From assembly GCA_947486785.1 (NCBI GenBank), contig CANKUU010000002.1, positions 1 through 64,000 of the forward strand: a stretch of 64,000 nt of DNA, read 5' to 3'. A program made the translations under genes and the position numbers. A model generated the notes under the pieces. That model searched no databases and was not told the origin of the DNA. It saw only the letters and a program-made list of their open reading frames with translations. Source of the DNA: an uncultured Flavobacteriaceae bacterium (GTDB taxonomy: Bacteria > Bacteroidota > Bacteroidia > Flavobacteriales > Flavobacteriaceae). Below, in pieces: positions 18,448-28,611 of the stretch. How positions within the stretch are numbered: the stretch's first letter is position 1; each line of letters starts with the position of its first letter.

Positions 18448-18933
18448 TTACCCTTCTATATTTTTCAAAAACGCTTCTATACCTTTCTCGTCTAACTGCA
18501 CCACATCCCAATCGCGCATTACCCGGGCACCTTTTTTTTCGTAAAAGGCGATTGCAGGTGCATTCCAATCAATTACCTCCCAACTTATGCGTTTTACCCG
18601 TTGGTTACGACCATACTTTACAACTTCAGTTAAAAGGGCATTTCCTATACCATTACCGCGCATACTTTTGGTGATAATAAGATCTTCTAAATGAATAACA
18701 GGACCTTTCCATGTGGAATATCTGGGGTATACCAAAGCCATACCTACAATTACGCTATCAACTTCTGCTACAAAACATCGAAATAATGATTTAGCACCAA
18801 AACCATGCCCTATTAAATCATTTTCTGTAAGCTCTACGGCGTTTTCTTCTTTCTCAAAAACGGCTAATTCGTGTATCAATTGCAATACCTGATGCATATC
18901 TACATCTCTAGCTGTTCGAATAGTATAATTCAT
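18448..18933 (-). CDS. GNAT family N-acetyltransferase (SAT-like)
   Basis: A 161-residue GNAT protein. The acetyl-CoA loop is RGNGIGNALLTEV, and the sequence LEDLIITKSMRG plus DWNAPAIAFYEKKGA is characteristic of the diamine/spermidine N-acetyltransferase-like subgroup found in many bacteria. The substrate is not known. It lies directly upstream of lysC in the same direction, 60 bases away, and may share its transcript. Confidence 0.85.
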   Translation of the reverse strand: MNYTIRTARDVDMHQVLQLIHELAVFEKEENAVELTENDLIGHGFGAKSLFRCFVAEVDSVIVGMALVYPRYSTWKGPVIHLEDLIITKSMRGNGIGNALLTEVVKYGRNQRVKRISWEVIDWNAPAIAFYEKKGARVMRDWDVVQLDEKGIEAFLKNIEG

Positions 18934-18992
18934 AAATGTTACAAATAAAACACAAAGTTATAAATTTAAAAATAGAATTTAAAACTAAAAAG

Positions 18993-19021
18993 TTGTGGTA
19001 ACATAAAAAATCGGATATTTG
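18993..19021 (+). promoter_or_regulatory. Candidate promoter of fbp
   Basis: TTG at 18993-18995 is followed after 18 bases by GATATTTG at 19014-19021, a near match to the TTTG-N19-TAnnTTTG pattern of Bacteroidota. It lies 27 bases before the chosen ATG at 19049. Confidence 0.4.
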
Positions 19022-19048
19022 CGTTATTAACCATATAGCACACATGAA

Positions 19049-20056
19049 ATGATAAAAAAAAATCAAACACTTGGAGAGTTTATTATTGAAAATCAATCTT
19101 CTTTTCAATATTCGTCAGGTGAATTATCTAAATTAATTAATGCTATAAGGTTAGCCGCAAAAGTGGTAAATCACGAAGTAAATAAGGCTGGCTTAGTAGA
19201 TGTTCTTGGTACTGCAGGTGACACTAATATACAAGGTGAAGACCAACAGAAACTAGATGTATTTGCCAACGACAAATTTATTCAGACTTTAAAAAATCGA
19301 GAAATCGTTTGTGGTATTGCTTCAGAAGAAGAAGACGATTTTATAAGTATCAATAGTAATGATGAGCAACATCAAAACAAATATGTGGTTTTAATAGACC
19401 CTCTAGACGGTTCATCTAATATTGATGTAAATGTTTCTGTTGGCACTATTTTTTCTATTTACAGAAGAATTACCCCAGTAGGAACACCGGTAAAAGTTGA
19501 AGATTTTTTACAACCGGGCAATCAACAAGTAGCTGCTGGCTATGTTGTATACGGCACTTCTACGATGTTAGTGTATACTACTGGCGATGGTGTTAATGGC
19601 TTTACATTAAACCCAGCTTTGGGCACATTTTATTTATCGCACCCCAATATGAGGTTTCCAGAAACGGGCAAAATATACTCTGTAAACGAAGGCAATTATG
19701 TTCATTTCTTACAAGGTGTAAAAGATTACATCAAATATTGTCAAGAAGAAGAAGGTGATCGCCCCTATACATCACGCTACATTGGATCGCTAGTTTCAGA
19801 TTTTCATAGAAATATGATTAAAGGTGGTATTTATATGTACCCAAAGAGTAGTATAAATGAAAACGGAAAACTCCGCTTATTATATGAGTGCAACCCAATG
19901 GCATTTATAGCAGAACAGGCGAATGGTCTTGCTGTGAGTGATACGTCGCGTATTATGGATATTCAGCCTACAGAATTACACCAACGGGTGCCTTTTTTCT
20001 GTGGAAGTAAAAAAATGATAGAAAAACTACAAGATTTTATTAAAAAATATCAATAA
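19049..20056 (+). CDS. fbp: Class I fructose-1,6-bisphosphatase
   Basis: A 335-residue enzyme of gluconeogenesis that hydrolyses fructose 1,6-bisphosphate to fructose 6-phosphate. The metal-binding motifs are seen as SEEEDD and [17 protein letters not shown], and the substrate region as [15 protein letters not shown]. Length fits the class I family. The ATG at 19049 is used; the ATG six bases earlier runs into a stop after one codon. A strong hairpin terminator follows. Confidence 0.96.
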   Translation: MIKKNQTLGEFIIENQSSFQYSSGELSKLINAIRLAAKVVNHEVNKAGLVDVLGTAGDTNIQGEDQQKLDVFANDKFIQTLKNREIVCGIASEEEDDFISINSNDEQHQNKYVVLIDPLDGSSNIDVNVSVGTIFSIYRRITPVGTPVKVEDFLQPGNQQVAAGYVVYGTSTMLVYTTGDGVNGFTLNPALGTFYLSHPNMRFPETGKIYSVNEGNYVHFLQGVKDYIKYCQEEEGDRPYTSRYIGSLVSDFHRNMIKGGIYMYPKSSINENGKLRLLYECNPMAFIAEQANGLAVSDTSRIMDIQPTELHQRVPFFCGSKKMIEKLQDFIKKYQ

Positions 20057-20092
20057 AAAAAGAGCGCTAGTGATATACTGGCGCTCTTTTTA
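20057..20092. terminator. Bidirectional terminator between fbp and terB-like gene
   Basis: AAAAGAGCGCTAG pairs with CTGGCGCTCTTTT around an 8-base loop (one G-U pair), with A and T runs on either side. It serves both convergent genes. Confidence 0.85.
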
Positions 20093-20106
20093 ATTTGTTC
20101 AGAATC

Positions 20107-20538
20107 TTAACGATTCATATTCTTTATTTCATCTATAAAATTATCTTCATCGACCCCCGCAGTTACCAATTTCATTGCTTTATCTACCACATATTGTACG
20201 TTTGCCGTTGAAAAACCCAAACCAACACAAAGCCTAGATAACATTGCTTTCTGTCGCTCGCCGAGCTCATGATCGGCATAAACCATACGTGCCAAATCAT
20301 AAAGACGAGACAAACGTTGGTCATAACTGCTTGGCGGATTTATTGGATGCGATTGATAATTCTTTAAAATTTCTTTATAATCAGCATCTGAAATTTCTAA
20401 TTTTTGAGCTAACCTGTTTAAAAAGGCCTGCTCATCTTCAGTTATAACACCATCGCTCATTGCTACCCGTACAATAGCCGCAAAATGGTCTCGATTTCTC
20501 TTTTGAAATCCACTATCAAAAAAATCTGCAATAGACAT
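20107..20538 (-). CDS. TerB-like protein
   Basis: A 143-residue all-helical cytosolic protein with the TerB pattern: acidic metal-coordinating segments SDGVITEDEQAFL and YADHELGERQKAML. TerB-fold proteins are implicated in tellurite resistance and in membrane-linked stress responses. No ter genes surround it, so a tellurite role should not be assumed. It converges with fbp and shares its terminator. Confidence 0.8.
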   Translation of the reverse strand: MSIADFFDSGFQKRNRDHFAAIVRVAMSDGVITEDEQAFLNRLAQKLEISDADYKEILKNYQSHPINPPSSYDQRLSRLYDLARMVYADHELGERQKAMLSRLCVGLGFSTANVQYVVDKAMKLVTAGVDEDNFIDEIKNMNR

Positions 20539-21033
20539 AGTTCTAATTTTTACTTCGCAAATATAATTTTTTTCAAGGTCTTTATTTCCTTCATGACAAG
20601 ATATTTTACCAAATTCTATTTAAGAGCATTGCGAGCTTTAAATGACGCGATCAAGAATTGAATTTTAAAAAAATCAAAGTTAGAAAAAACAAATAGTCGA
20701 ATTTGTTTAAAATTAAGCTAACCTACTGTTGCCCTGCCAAATACAACTACACTAAAATTCAATAGAATTTACTCATATCAAAAGCTCATTTCAGGCGCTA
20801 TATTAGATAAATTTAGAAAAGAAGAACGCCTAGTGGTTAAAAAACTTTGGGCTTAATGCTATCAAGAAAAAATATGCAATGCTAAAAAGCCGCTAAGGCT
20901 TTTGATTATAACTGGTATATAGTTTTAAAAATAAAAGCTGAATTATTTTTATAGTTTGATGTAATTTTTATCCTATTATTGCTTAAAGTAAACCTCATCA
21001 TATATAAAACAGCATATTTAAAGTACACTAGCA
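20539..21033. other. 495-base gene-free stretch
   Basis: No supported gene is seen. A small hairpin, AAAAGCC-GCTAA-GGCTTTT, lies at 20885-20903 and has terminator shape without an upstream gene. An open frame without a start codon at 20722-20856 is probably chance. The stretch must hold promoters for the terB-like gene and for the helicase, but no strong -7 box stands out. Confidence 0.5.
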
Positions 21034-23511
21034 TTGAATAGAAACCAACTTTACCAAATTGCAGAAGCCTGGTTTCATCAGCAAGGCTGGAAACCTTTAA
21101 CATTTCAAAAACAAACATGGCAAGCGTTTTTACAGGGCAAGCATGGTCTTTTAAATGCCCCAACGGGTAGTGGAAAAACGTATGCCCTTTGGTTTCCTAT
21201 TGTGCTCAACTACATAAAACAAAACCCCAGTTACAAAACCAACCATAAAAAAGGTTTAAAAGCGGTTTGGATTACTCCGCTTAGAGCTCTTTCTCAAGAA
21301 ATTAGACAGTCCGCAGAACGGGTCGCTAAAGACCTTGACACCCAAATGACCGTTGGCATACGTACAGGCGATACTAGTGCAAAAGAGCGAGCACAGCAAA
21401 AAAAACAAATGCCAGATTTACTGATTACCACACCCGAAAGTTTGCATTTACTTTTGGCGACCAAAGGCTATGCTAAAATATTTAAAAATTGTTCTGCCAT
21501 TGTAGTTGATGAGTGGCACGAACTTTTGGGAACAAAAAGAGGTGTTCAAATAGAATTAGGCTTATCGCGACTTCGAACAATTTCTAAAAATTTACGCATT
21601 TGGGGTATTTCTGCCACTATTGGTAATTTAGAACAGGCACGCCAGGTTTTACTAGGGCCAACATCTAAAACCCTAGAAAATTCCACACTTATTAAAGCGG
21701 ATCTGAACAAGAAAATTATTGTAAAAAGTATAATTCCTAAAGAAATGGATACCTTTCCGTGGCGAGGCCACCTTGGCCTTCGTCTTTTAGAGGATGTAGT
21801 ACCTATAATAAACGCCAGTAAAACCACGCTACTGTTTACTAATACAAGAAGTCAATGTGAAATTTGGTTTCAGAAAATACTGGAAAAACATCCAGAATAT
21901 GCTGGTGAAATTGCCATGCACCACGGTAGCATAAACAAAGAAACTAGAACTTGGGTAGAAAATGCAATTAGAGAAGAACGTTTAAAGGCAGTTGTTTGCA
22001 CCTCTAGTCTAGATCTTGGAGTAGATTTTGCTCCTGTAGAGACCGTTATACAGATAGGAGGCCCAAAAGGTATTGCTAGATTTTTACAACGTGCAGGTCG
22101 TAGCGGACATCGCCCCGGCAACCAAAGCGTAATCTATTTTTTACCCACTCATGCCCTTGAATTGGTTGAAGCTTCTGCGCTGCAACAGGCGGTAAAGCAG
22201 AAAGCGGTTGAAGATAGAATACCCTATTTAAACAGTTTTGATGTACTGCTACAATACCTAACAACTTTAGCTGTTTCCGATGGGTTTTACCCTCAAGATA
22301 TATTTAATGAAATAAAACAAACCTTTTGCTACCAAGGCATTACAGAAAACCAATGGCAATGGTTATTAAACTTCTTGGTAATGGGCAGCCAAAGCTTACA
22401 ATCATACGATGAATATAAAAAAGTAATTGTAGAAGATGACGGACTTTTTAAAGTGCATAATCGCGGAGTTGCCATGCGTCACCGTTTTCAAATTGGCACT
22501 ATTATTAGCGATGCCCACCTAAGTGTTAGATATCAAAAAGGGGGATATATTGGAATGATTGAAGAGTTTTTTGTTTCAAAACTAAACCACGGTGATGTAT
22601 TTACTTTTGCCGGCAGAAATTTAGAATTTATTCGAATTAAAGAGATGCAAGTACATGTACGAAATTCAAATAAAAAAACAAATAAAGTACCCTCGTGGAT
22701 GGGCGGACGCCTAACCTTATCTGCACAAATGTCAGAATTACTGCGCGCAGAATTATATACCGTTAGCCTCGACAAAAAAGAGCAATCAAAAGAAATTAAA
22801 TCACTTTTGCCCATGTTTAATCAACAACGGCGATTTAGTGTGGTGCCAAAACCTAATGAATTTTTAATAGAAACATTTAAAACTAGAGACGGTTACCATC
22901 ATTTATTTTATCCTTTTGAAGGTAGATTTGTGCATGAAGCCATGGGCAGTTTGCTTGGTTATCGTATTAGCCTACTATCACCCATCACTTTTTCTTTGGC
23001 GTTTAATGACTATGGCTTTGAGCTGCTCTCTGATAAAAAGATAGCTATACAGCAAGTAATTGACAATAATCTTTTTAGTACCGAATATATGGCAAGCGAC
23101 CTTCAAAAGAGCCTAAATTCTACCGAAATGGCTCGTCGTAAATTTCGCGATATAGCTGTTATAAGCGGAATGGTTTTTACAGGATATCCAAATAAAGGTA
23201 TTAAAATGAAACATTTACAAAGCGGCTCGCAATTACTTTTTGATGTTTTTAGAGATTATGAAGATAGTAATCTGCTATACCAACAAGCCTTTACAGAAAC
23301 TTTTGAACATCAGTTAGAAGAAGGACGATTACGGCAATCTTTAGAACGTATAGCAGCACAAGAAATAGTTTGGAAATCGTGCCCAACTCCTACCCCTTTT
23401 TCATTTCCTTTAATCACCGATCGCATGAGTCGCGAAAAACTATCTAGTGAAAAATTAGCTGATCGTATAAAACGTATGACTGCCATTTTAACTAAAAAAA
23501 AGAAAGGCTAA
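21034..23511 (+). CDS. Lhr-type DEXH helicase, ligase-associated DNA damage response family
   Basis: An 825-residue superfamily 2 helicase. Walker A is APTGSGKT at residues 42-49, motif II is DEWH in VVDEWHELLG, motif III ISATIGNL and motif VI QRAGRSGHRPGNQ. The C-terminal half matches Lhr-core proteins of the ligase-associated DNA damage response set, normally found with a PdeM nuclease, an ATP-dependent DNA ligase and an exonuclease. Here only PdeM is adjacent (10 bases downstream). The start is TTG: no ATG precedes the conserved N-terminal region. Confidence 0.9.
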   Translation: MNRNQLYQIAEAWFHQQGWKPLTFQKQTWQAFLQGKHGLLNAPTGSGKTYALWFPIVLNYIKQNPSYKTNHKKGLKAVWITPLRALSQEIRQSAERVAKDLDTQMTVGIRTGDTSAKERAQQKKQMPDLLITTPESLHLLLATKGYAKIFKNCSAIVVDEWHELLGTKRGVQIELGLSRLRTISKNLRIWGISATIGNLEQARQVLLGPTSKTLENSTLIKADLNKKIIVKSIIPKEMDTFPWRGHLGLRLLEDVVPIINASKTTLLFTNTRSQCEIWFQKILEKHPEYAGEIAMHHGSINKETRTWVENAIREERLKAVVCTSSLDLGVDFAPVETVIQIGGPKGIARFLQRAGRSGHRPGNQSVIYFLPTHALELVEASALQQAVKQKAVEDRIPYLNSFDVLLQYLTTLAVSDGFYPQDIFNEIKQTFCYQGITENQWQWLLNFLVMGSQSLQSYDEYKKVIVEDDGLFKVHNRGVAMRHRFQIGTIISDAHLSVRYQKGGYIGMIEEFFVSKLNHGDVFTFAGRNLEFIRIKEMQVHVRNSNKKTNKVPSWMGGRLTLSAQMSELLRAELYTVSLDKKEQSKEIKSLLPMFNQQRRFSVVPKPNEFLIETFKTRDGYHHLFYPFEGRFVHEAMGSLLGYRISLLSPITFSLAFNDYGFELLSDKKIAIQQVIDNNLFSTEYMASDLQKSLNSTEMARRKFRDIAVISGMVFTGYPNKGIKMKHLQSGSQLLFDVFRDYEDSNLLYQQAFTETFEHQLEEGRLRQSLERIAAQEIVWKSCPTPTPFSFPLITDRMSREKLSSEKLADRIKRMTAILTKKKKG

Positions 23512-23521
23512 TTTTACCCTT

Positions 23522-24160
23522 ATGACATTAGACCTTAAAATAAAGAATCAAAGCTTTATCCTGCATCCTTCAAGTGTTGCTTTTTGGAAAGAAAAAGAAA
23601 TGCTCTTAATTAGTGATGTGCATTTAGGCAAAGTGTCTCATTTTCGTAAATATGGTGCCGCCGTTCCTCAAAACGCAGTAAAAAAAAATTTTGAATTACT
23701 TACCGCTACAATGCGCTTTTTTAAACCGAAAGAGGTCTGCTTTTTAGGAGATTTATTTCATTCGAGTCTCAATACTGAATGGCAACTGTTTAAAGAATGG
23801 ATATCAACACAGCATGCAAATTTTACTTTAGTAGAAGGTAATCACGATATTATTTCTCCCTTACGCTATAAAAAAATAGGTATAAACGTAGTTACCGAGC
23901 TTAAATTAAATGGTTTTTTACTTACCCATCACCCCGAAAAAAGAGCTCATTTTTTTAATTTTTGTGGCCATATACACCCCGCTGTTCAATTACGAGGTTT
24001 TGGAAGGCAAACACTACGATTACCTTGTTTTTTTAAGAATGAACAGCAAATGATTTTTCCTGCTTTTGGAACATTTACTGGTACCCACATTATTAAGCCT
24101 AGCAAAAACAATGAAGTATTCGCCATAACCGAAGATGCTGTTTTTAAAGTAGATTTATAA
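23522..24160 (+). CDS. pdeM: Ligase-associated DNA damage response endonuclease PdeM
   Basis: A 212-residue calcineurin-like metallophosphoesterase. The metal motifs are complete: SDVHLGK (Asp32, His34), GDLFHS, VEGNHD near residue 105, and CGHIHPAV. PdeM is the nuclease that accompanies the Lhr-type helicase in the ligase-associated repair set. It begins 10 bases after the helicase stop and is almost certainly co-transcribed with it. Confidence 0.9.
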   Translation: MTLDLKIKNQSFILHPSSVAFWKEKEMLLISDVHLGKVSHFRKYGAAVPQNAVKKNFELLTATMRFFKPKEVCFLGDLFHSSLNTEWQLFKEWISTQHANFTLVEGNHDIISPLRYKKIGINVVTELKLNGFLLTHHPEKRAHFFNFCGHIHPAVQLRGFGRQTLRLPCFFKNEQQMIFPAFGTFTGTHIIKPSKNNEVFAITEDAVFKVDL

Positions 24161-24277
24161 GAGCAAACTATTATTTAGACCCTCTTGTGGCTAATAATAA
24201 ATCGTATGTTTACCGCTCTAATTACTCAAAAATTTAGAAATTTACCCTTAAAACCCGATAACACCTAACTCATTTTA

Positions 24278-25066
24278 ATGTACAAAAGGCTATCTCTACT
24301 AAATTTTGCTTCCGTAGTGCTGGTTATCGCCATCAATTACATCACGCAAGCACTACGGGTAAACGAAACCACCATTGGCGAGATAAGTAATAAATATTTT
24401 AATCTTTTTACGCCCGCAGGCTATGCATTTGCCATTTGGGGACTTATCTTTTTAGCCCTAATCGCCTATAGTATTTATCAAATAAAGTTAGCTTTTAGTC
24501 GCGAACCATTAATTTTCATAAAACAAACAGCATATTGGTTTGTGCTTGCAAACTTGTTAAATTGTGTTTGGGTTTTTGCTTTTGCCTATGAGTATACGGG
24601 TGTTTCTGTTTTAATCATGATAGGTATTTTATACGCCCTTATTCAAATCATTAGAAAAACGAAGATGAATCTAAGATCCGTTGCTACAAGCACCTACCTA
24701 TTTGGTCGTCTACCTATTAGTTTATACAGCGGTTGGATTGCGGTTGCTACTATTGCAAATATTGCAGCTTATTTAAGCAAACTACATTGGAAAGGTGCAC
24801 TATTTTCTGGCGAACAATGGACAATTATCATGATGAGTATCGCAACTTTAATTAATATTTATATGGTTTGGAAACGCAACATGAGAGCATTTGCAGTAGT
24901 TGGCATTTGGGCTTTAATCGCCATTTATAAAAGACACACAGACAAGGTCGATGTTTTAGCTAACGTGGCCATTTCATGCAGTATTGTTTTAGCTATTATA
25001 ATAGTAGCACATATTATATCACAAAAAAAAGAAAAGTCTGCTGTGCCAAATGAAGAGCTTTTATAA
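24278..25066 (+). CDS. TspO/MBR-like (tryptophan-rich sensory) membrane protein
   Basis: A 262-residue membrane protein with about seven hydrophobic helices. The segment FTPAGYAFAIWGLIFLAL and later tryptophan-containing helices (NCVWVFAFAYEYTG, YSGWIAVATIANI) resemble distant TspO/MBR-type proteins that are common in Flavobacteriaceae. It is longer than the five-helix TspO of other bacteria. Ligand and role are unknown; porphyrin binding, known for TspO, should not be assumed. It lies between pdeM and mfd. Confidence 0.6.
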   Translation: MYKRLSLLNFASVVLVIAINYITQALRVNETTIGEISNKYFNLFTPAGYAFAIWGLIFLALIAYSIYQIKLAFSREPLIFIKQTAYWFVLANLLNCVWVFAFAYEYTGVSVLIMIGILYALIQIIRKTKMNLRSVATSTYLFGRLPISLYSGWIAVATIANIAAYLSKLHWKGALFSGEQWTIIMMSIATLINIYMVWKRNMRAFAVVGIWALIAIYKRHTDKVDVLANVAISCSIVLAIIIVAHIISQKKEKSAVPNEELL

Positions 25067-25105
25067 AAAAAAAGCACATAAGGCATCAATTTTCTAAATC
25101 AAACT

Positions 25106-25113
25106 TATCTTTA
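25106..25113 (+). promoter_or_regulatory. -7-like box before mfd
   Basis: TATCTTTA differs from TAnnTTTG only in the last base and lies 15 bases before the TTG start of mfd. Confidence 0.35.
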
Positions 25114-25128
25114 CAAAAAAAAATACGA

Positions 25129-28100
25129 TTGGTTAAGACACCGATTTTCGACCTATTTTCACAGTCTCCGCAATTGCAGAAACTGCAAGATGCTATATCT
25201 AAGAATGAAGCATCTCTTCAAAAGACAGCATCAGAAAGCGAACCAGATCCCTATTTTTTAAAAGGGCTAACCGGCTCTTCGCTATCCTTCGTACTGGCTG
25301 CAAGTTTTAAACAATCAGATGCGCCATTTCTTTTAATTTTTGATGATAAAGAAGAAGCTGCATATTTTTTAAACGATTTAGAGCAATTGATTGGTGAAAA
25401 AGATGTGCTCTTTTACCCAGGTAGTTATCGAAGGCCTTATCAAATTGAACAAACCAATAATGCGAATGTTTTACTAAGAGCAGAGGTTTTAAACCGTATA
25501 AATTCACGTAAAAAACCAGCGATTATTGTTACCTATCCCGATGCACTTTTTGAAAAAGTAGTTACCCGAAAAGAGCTAGAAAAAAACACCCTTAAAATAA
25601 AAATCGAAGACACTTTATCTATAGATTTTTTAAACGAAGTACTTTTTGAATACCAATTTAAACGGGTAGATTTTGTTACCGAACCTGGCGAATTTTCGGT
25701 AAGAGGAGGTATCGTTGATGTGTTTTCTTTTTCGCATGATGAACCCTACAGAATTGAATTTTTTGGTGACGAAATAGACAGTATTCGAACCTTTGATGTA
25801 GAAACACAACTTTCTACAGAAAAAGTAACTAAAATAACAGTAATACCAAATGTAGCAAACAAATTTTTAGAGGAAAAGAGAGAGAGCTTTTTAAAGTATA
25901 CCGCATCAAACACCATTGTTTTCGCTAAAAATACAAACTTACTTTATGATCGCTTAGATGATTTTTTCACTAAAGCCGAAGAAGCTTTTTCGCAATTATC
26001 TTCTGCTATAAAACATGCTGCGCCTGAAGCTCTTTTTCTAAATTCTAAGCAGATTAAAGAGCAATTAAAAAAATACTCCTTATTTGAGTTTCACGGAAAT
26101 AAAGTTCTACCAGAAAAAACCATCCTTTTTCGAACAAAACCGCAACCCTCTTTCAATAAAAAATTCGATTTATTGATTGACAACCTCAACAAAAATCATA
26201 AAAACGGGTACACCAATTACATTTTTTGCGCTACCGATCAACAAGCAAAACGCTTTCATGATATATTTGAAGAACTTGACACGGTAGTGCATTATAAAAC
26301 TATTGTTTTTTCAATTCATCAAGGTTTTATTGATGATGAACAAAAACTTGTTTGCTATACAGACCATCAAATTTTTGAACGTTACCACAAGTTTAAACTT
26401 AAAAACGGTTACGCTAAAAAGCAAGCGATTACCTTAAAAGAACTAAACAAACTAGAGGTTGGCGATTATGTTACCCACATAGACCATGGTATCGGTAAAT
26501 TTGGGGGACTTCAAAAAATAGAGGTTGAAGGTAAAATACAAGAAGCCATAAAATTGATGTATGGCGAACGCGATACGCTGTATGTTAGCATTCATTCACT
26601 TCACAAAATATCTAAGTTTAACGGCAAAGATGGTGCGGTACCTAAAATATACAAATTAGGATCTGCCGCATGGAAAAAGATAAAGCAAAAAACAAAATCG
26701 AGAGTTAAAAAAATTGCTTTTGATTTAATAAAAATCTACGCCAAAAGAAGGTTAGAAAAAGGCTTTCGATATGATCCTGATGGCTATTTGCAACATGAAC
26801 TTGAAGCTTCATTTATTTATGAAGATACGCCCGATCAAAGTAAAGCAACAGCCGATATTAAAAGAGATATGGAGAGTGAGCGCCCAATGGACCGACTCAT
26901 TTGCGGTGATGTGGGATTTGGCAAAACTGAAGTTGCCATTAGAGCAGCATTTAAAGCTGTTGCCAATGGAAAGCAAGTTGCGGTTTTGGTGCCTACAACC
27001 ATTTTAGCTTTTCAACATTGCAAAACATTTACCGAGCGTTTAAAAGAAATGCCTGTTACTGTAGATTATCTTAATCGTTTTAGAAGTACTAAAGAACGGC
27101 GAGAAACATTAGAAAAATTAGAGACTGGTAAAGTTGATATTATTATAGGCACGCACCAACTGGTGAATAAAAAAGTAAAATTTAAAGATCTTGGCTTACT
27201 CATCGTAGATGAAGAACAAAAGTTTGGAGTTGCCGTTAAAGACAAATTAAAATCGATTAAAGAAAATGTTGATGTTTTAACCTTAACCGCAACACCTATA
27301 CCAAGAACCTTACAGTTTAGTTTAATGGCAGCACGTGATTTATCTGTTATAAATACCGCTCCACCAAACCGATATCCTATTGAAAGCCAAGTAATTCGTT
27401 TTGGAGAAGAAACCATTCGTGATGCGATATCTTATGAAATTCAACGCGGGGGACAGGTATTTTTTATTCACAATCGTATAGAGAACATCAGAGAAATAGC
27501 AGGTATGATTCAACGTTTGGTCCCCGATGCGAAGATTGGTATTGGACATGGCCAAATGGAAGGTAAAAAATTAGAAAGTCTTATGCTCTCTTTTATGAAT
27601 GGCCAATTTGACGTTTTAGTTTCAACAACCATTGTCGAAAGTGGTTTAGATGTTTCTAATGCAAATACCATTTTTATTAATAATGCAAATAATTTTGGTT
27701 TAAGTGATTTACACCAAATGAGAGGGCGGGTAGGAAGAAGTAATAAAAAAGCCTTCTGCTATTTTATAACACCACCTTATGATATGATGACCGCTGATGC
27801 TAAAAAACGAATTCTGGCATTAGAACAATTTACAGAACTAGGCAGCGGTTTTAATATCGCTATGAAAGATCTTGAAATTCGCGGCGCAGGTGATTTATTA
27901 GGAGGAGAGCAAAGCGGTTTTATAAATGAAATTGGCTTTGACGCTTATCAAAAAATTCTTGCTGAAGCCATTGACGAACTTAAAGAAAATGAGTTTAAAG
28001 AATTATACCATGAAGTTGAGGGACATCAAGAAAAGGTATTCTTAAAAGAAACACAACTCGATACTGATTTCGAGCTCTTATTTCCTGACGATTATGTGAA

Positions 28101-28527
28101 TAACGTTACCGAACGTTTAAACTTATATACCGAACTAAATCTTGTAAAAGATGAAGAAGGCTTAAAAAAATTTGAAAATCAGCTAGAGGATCGTTTTGGT
28201 AAATTGCCTGCCGAAGCCGATGACTTATTAAACTCGGTTCGAATGAAATGGATTGCCACTAGCATTGGCCTAGAGAAAATTATACTTAAAAAAGAGAAAT
28301 TAATCGGATATTTTATTGCAGATCAACAATCAGAGTTTTACCAAAGTGATACTTTTACAAAAGTATTAAAGTTTGTTCAGGCTAATCCTAAACTTTGTAC
28401 TATGAAAGAAAAACAAACTAGAAATGGACTTCGATTGCTATTAGTTTTCGAACGCATCACTTCAATAAACAAAGCCCTAAATGCGCTAAATCCTTTACAG
28501 GTAAAATCATCAATTGAAGCAACATAA
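25129..28527 (+). CDS. mfd: Transcription-repair coupling factor
   Basis: A 1132-residue SF2 translocase that removes stalled RNA polymerase and recruits the UvrA/UvrB excision machinery. The UvrB-like N-terminal region (GEFSVRGGIVDVF), the polymerase-binding CarD-like domain (VGDYVTHIDHGIGKF), the helicase motifs GDVGFGKT (593-600), DEEQKFG, TATPIPRTL and RGRVGRSN, and the C-terminal TRCF domain (about 980-1100) are all present. Length is normal. The start is TTG, since no ATG fits. A second DNA-repair gene next to the helicase-pdeM pair. Confidence 0.97.
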   Translation: MVKTPIFDLFSQSPQLQKLQDAISKNEASLQKTASESEPDPYFLKGLTGSSLSFVLAASFKQSDAPFLLIFDDKEEAAYFLNDLEQLIGEKDVLFYPGSYRRPYQIEQTNNANVLLRAEVLNRINSRKKPAIIVTYPDALFEKVVTRKELEKNTLKIKIEDTLSIDFLNEVLFEYQFKRVDFVTEPGEFSVRGGIVDVFSFSHDEPYRIEFFGDEIDSIRTFDVETQLSTEKVTKITVIPNVANKFLEEKRESFLKYTASNTIVFAKNTNLLYDRLDDFFTKAEEAFSQLSSAIKHAAPEALFLNSKQIKEQLKKYSLFEFHGNKVLPEKTILFRTKPQPSFNKKFDLLIDNLNKNHKNGYTNYIFCATDQQAKRFHDIFEELDTVVHYKTIVFSIHQGFIDDEQKLVCYTDHQIFERYHKFKLKNGYAKKQAITLKELNKLEVGDYVTHIDHGIGKFGGLQKIEVEGKIQEAIKLMYGERDTLYVSIHSLHKISKFNGKDGAVPKIYKLGSAAWKKIKQKTKSRVKKIAFDLIKIYAKRRLEKGFRYDPDGYLQHELEASFIYEDTPDQSKATADIKRDMESERPMDRLICGDVGFGKTEVAIRAAFKAVANGKQVAVLVPTTILAFQHCKTFTERLKEMPVTVDYLNRFRSTKERRETLEKLETGKVDIIIGTHQLVNKKVKFKDLGLLIVDEEQKFGVAVKDKLKSIKENVDVLTLTATPIPRTLQFSLMAARDLSVINTAPPNRYPIESQVIRFGEETIRDAISYEIQRGGQVFFIHNRIENIREIAGMIQRLVPDAKIGIGHGQMEGKKLESLMLSFMNGQFDVLVSTTIVESGLDVSNANTIFINNANNFGLSDLHQMRGRVGRSNKKAFCYFITPPYDMMTADAKKRILALEQFTELGSGFNIAMKDLEIRGAGDLLGGEQSGFINEIGFDAYQKILAEAIDELKENEFKELYHEVEGHQEKVFLKETQLDTDFELLFPDDYVNNVTERLNLYTELNLVKDEEGLKKFENQLEDRFGKLPAEADDLLNSVRMKWIATSIGLEKIILKKEKLIGYFIADQQSEFYQSDTFTKVLKFVQANPKLCTMKEKQTRNGLRLLLVFERITSINKALNALNPLQVKSSIEAT

Positions 28528-28611
28528 ATACACTATTGCAAAAAATTAATCGTTTACTAAGTAAAGTAATTAATGTAATTTTATTATTCTAAAGAACAAA
28601 ACCTAAAAAAT

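Noticed and set aside
20722-20856. A 44-codon open frame in the gene-free stretch before the helicase
   Set aside because: It has no start codon, ends in an ordinary stop, and such a length is common by chance in AT-rich DNA.
20885-20903. Hairpin AAAAGCC-GCTAA-GGCTTTT as a terminator
   Set aside because: There is no gene ending before it on either strand, so no function can be given.
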